This document shows, piece after piece, positions 20,457 through 20,720 of a DNA stretch of 20,720 nt. A program made the translations under genes and the position numbers. Numbering within the stretch: the first letter of the stretch is position 1; every line of letters begins with the position of its first letter. The notes under the pieces were generated by a model that was not told the origin of the DNA, searched no databases, and saw nothing but the letters and a program-made list of their open reading frames with translations. This DNA comes from a virus, in IMG/VR virus record IMGVR_UViG_3300034062_008406, positions 1 to 20,720 of that record; one strand, 5' to 3'.

Positions 20457-20464
20457 TATTTATA
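20457..20464 (+). promoter_or_regulatory. Late-promoter-like TATTTATA box, plus strand
   Basis: ATATATTTATAATAAAA lies 22 nt before ATG 20487 and is identical in core to the boxes before virion-module genes. Confidence 0.6.
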
Positions 20465-20486
20465 ATAAAAAAAAAATAAATTTCTT

Positions 20487-20720
20487 ATGAAAATAAAATT
20501 GAATGAATTAAGACAAATGGTTAGAAAGATTATTTCTGAAAGTTATAATCTTAATACAATTTACCCTTATTACGTTGAAGTAACTACTAACGGAATAGAT
20601 GAAGAATATTTTAACGTTGAAGAAAATGGAAAATTGGTTGGTAAGGTAATAGAAATGATTGAAAGAAATATTGATTATGAAGTTAAAGGTAGTGTTAATT
20701 TTGATAGCATAATAATAAAT
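20487..20720 (+). CDS. Partial gene with capsid-targeting-like N-terminus (runs off the window)
   Basis: The frame is open for 78 codons to the last base of the window. The N-terminus MKIKLNELRQMVRKIISE is nearly the same as that at 14216, with I16-x-E18 as a possible prohead-protease site. The following part (YYVEVTTNGIDEEYFNVEEN at residues 29-48) looks like a small alpha/beta domain. A TATTTATA box precedes it, so it is probably a late, virion-packaged protein; this rests on the T4 precedent. Confidence 0.7.
   Translation, partial: MKIKLNELRQMVRKIISESYNLNTIYPYYVEVTTNGIDEEYFNVEENGKLVGKVIEMIERNIDYEVKGSVNFDSIIIN

Noticed and set aside
1-20720. tRNA genes, rRNA genes and transposase-bearing insertion sequences
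   Set aside because: I saw no cloverleaf with a CCA-type acceptor, no rRNA sequence and no transposase motifs in the translated frames. A tRNAscan run would settle the first.

Overview
This window looks like part of a large tailed-phage genome with T4-type head genes, probably infecting a member of the Bacteroidota. The DNA is very AT-rich. It carries a T4 gp20-type portal and a T4 gp17-type large terminase. Start codons mostly lack Shine-Dalgarno sequences, and one promoter (20384-20415, minus) fits the Bacteroidota -33 TTTG / -7 TAnnTTTG pattern. I see no ribosomal, tRNA or housekeeping genes.

Layout. (1) 1-9421, minus strand: a virion and packaging module ending at a terminator at 21-47. 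In transcription order it holds a KTSC-domain protein, a nucleotidyltransferase with a C-terminal HTH, two small beta-rich proteins, a long acidic EF-hand/repeat protein with a frame-shifted 54-codon ORF after it, two small conserved-looking proteins, terminase, portal and two unknown proteins. (2) 9489-11918, plus strand: a two-domain ClpA/ClpC-like AAA+ unfoldase, closed by a bidirectional terminator. (3) 11931-14124, minus: a large acidic protein and a membrane-anchored protein. (4) 14216-14683, plus: a small gene split by one in-frame TAA, whose N-terminus resembles a T4 capsid-targeting peptide. The same N-terminus opens the partial gene at 20487. (5) 14742-16070, minus: three genes, including a NADAR-family protein. 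(6) About 16.1-19.4 kb, minus: an array of small unrelated ORFs (25-134 aa), each separated by a long imperfect hairpin ending in AACCGTTA. (7) 19404-20335, minus: four small hypothetical genes behind the Bacteroidota-type promoter.

Regulation. An octamer TATTTATA, usually followed by a purine-rich stretch, lies 10-14 nt before the start codon of seven virion-type and clp genes (one with a single mismatch), and 22-29 nt before two more. It is the reverse complement of the T4 late box TATAAATA and is a good candidate for this phage's late promoter. Four intrinsic terminators separate the modules.

Most interesting feature. Region 6 has the layout of an integron gene-cassette array: one promoterless ORF per unit, all on one strand, with stop codons in or near a TAAC core and starts near a GTTA core. 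The hairpins between units vary in sequence but keep their ends and fold, and several units carry complementary ends. No integrase gene is visible here. If confirmed, this is an integrase-less attC-type cassette array inside a phage genome, bracketed on both sides by genes with the phage's own N-terminal signature.
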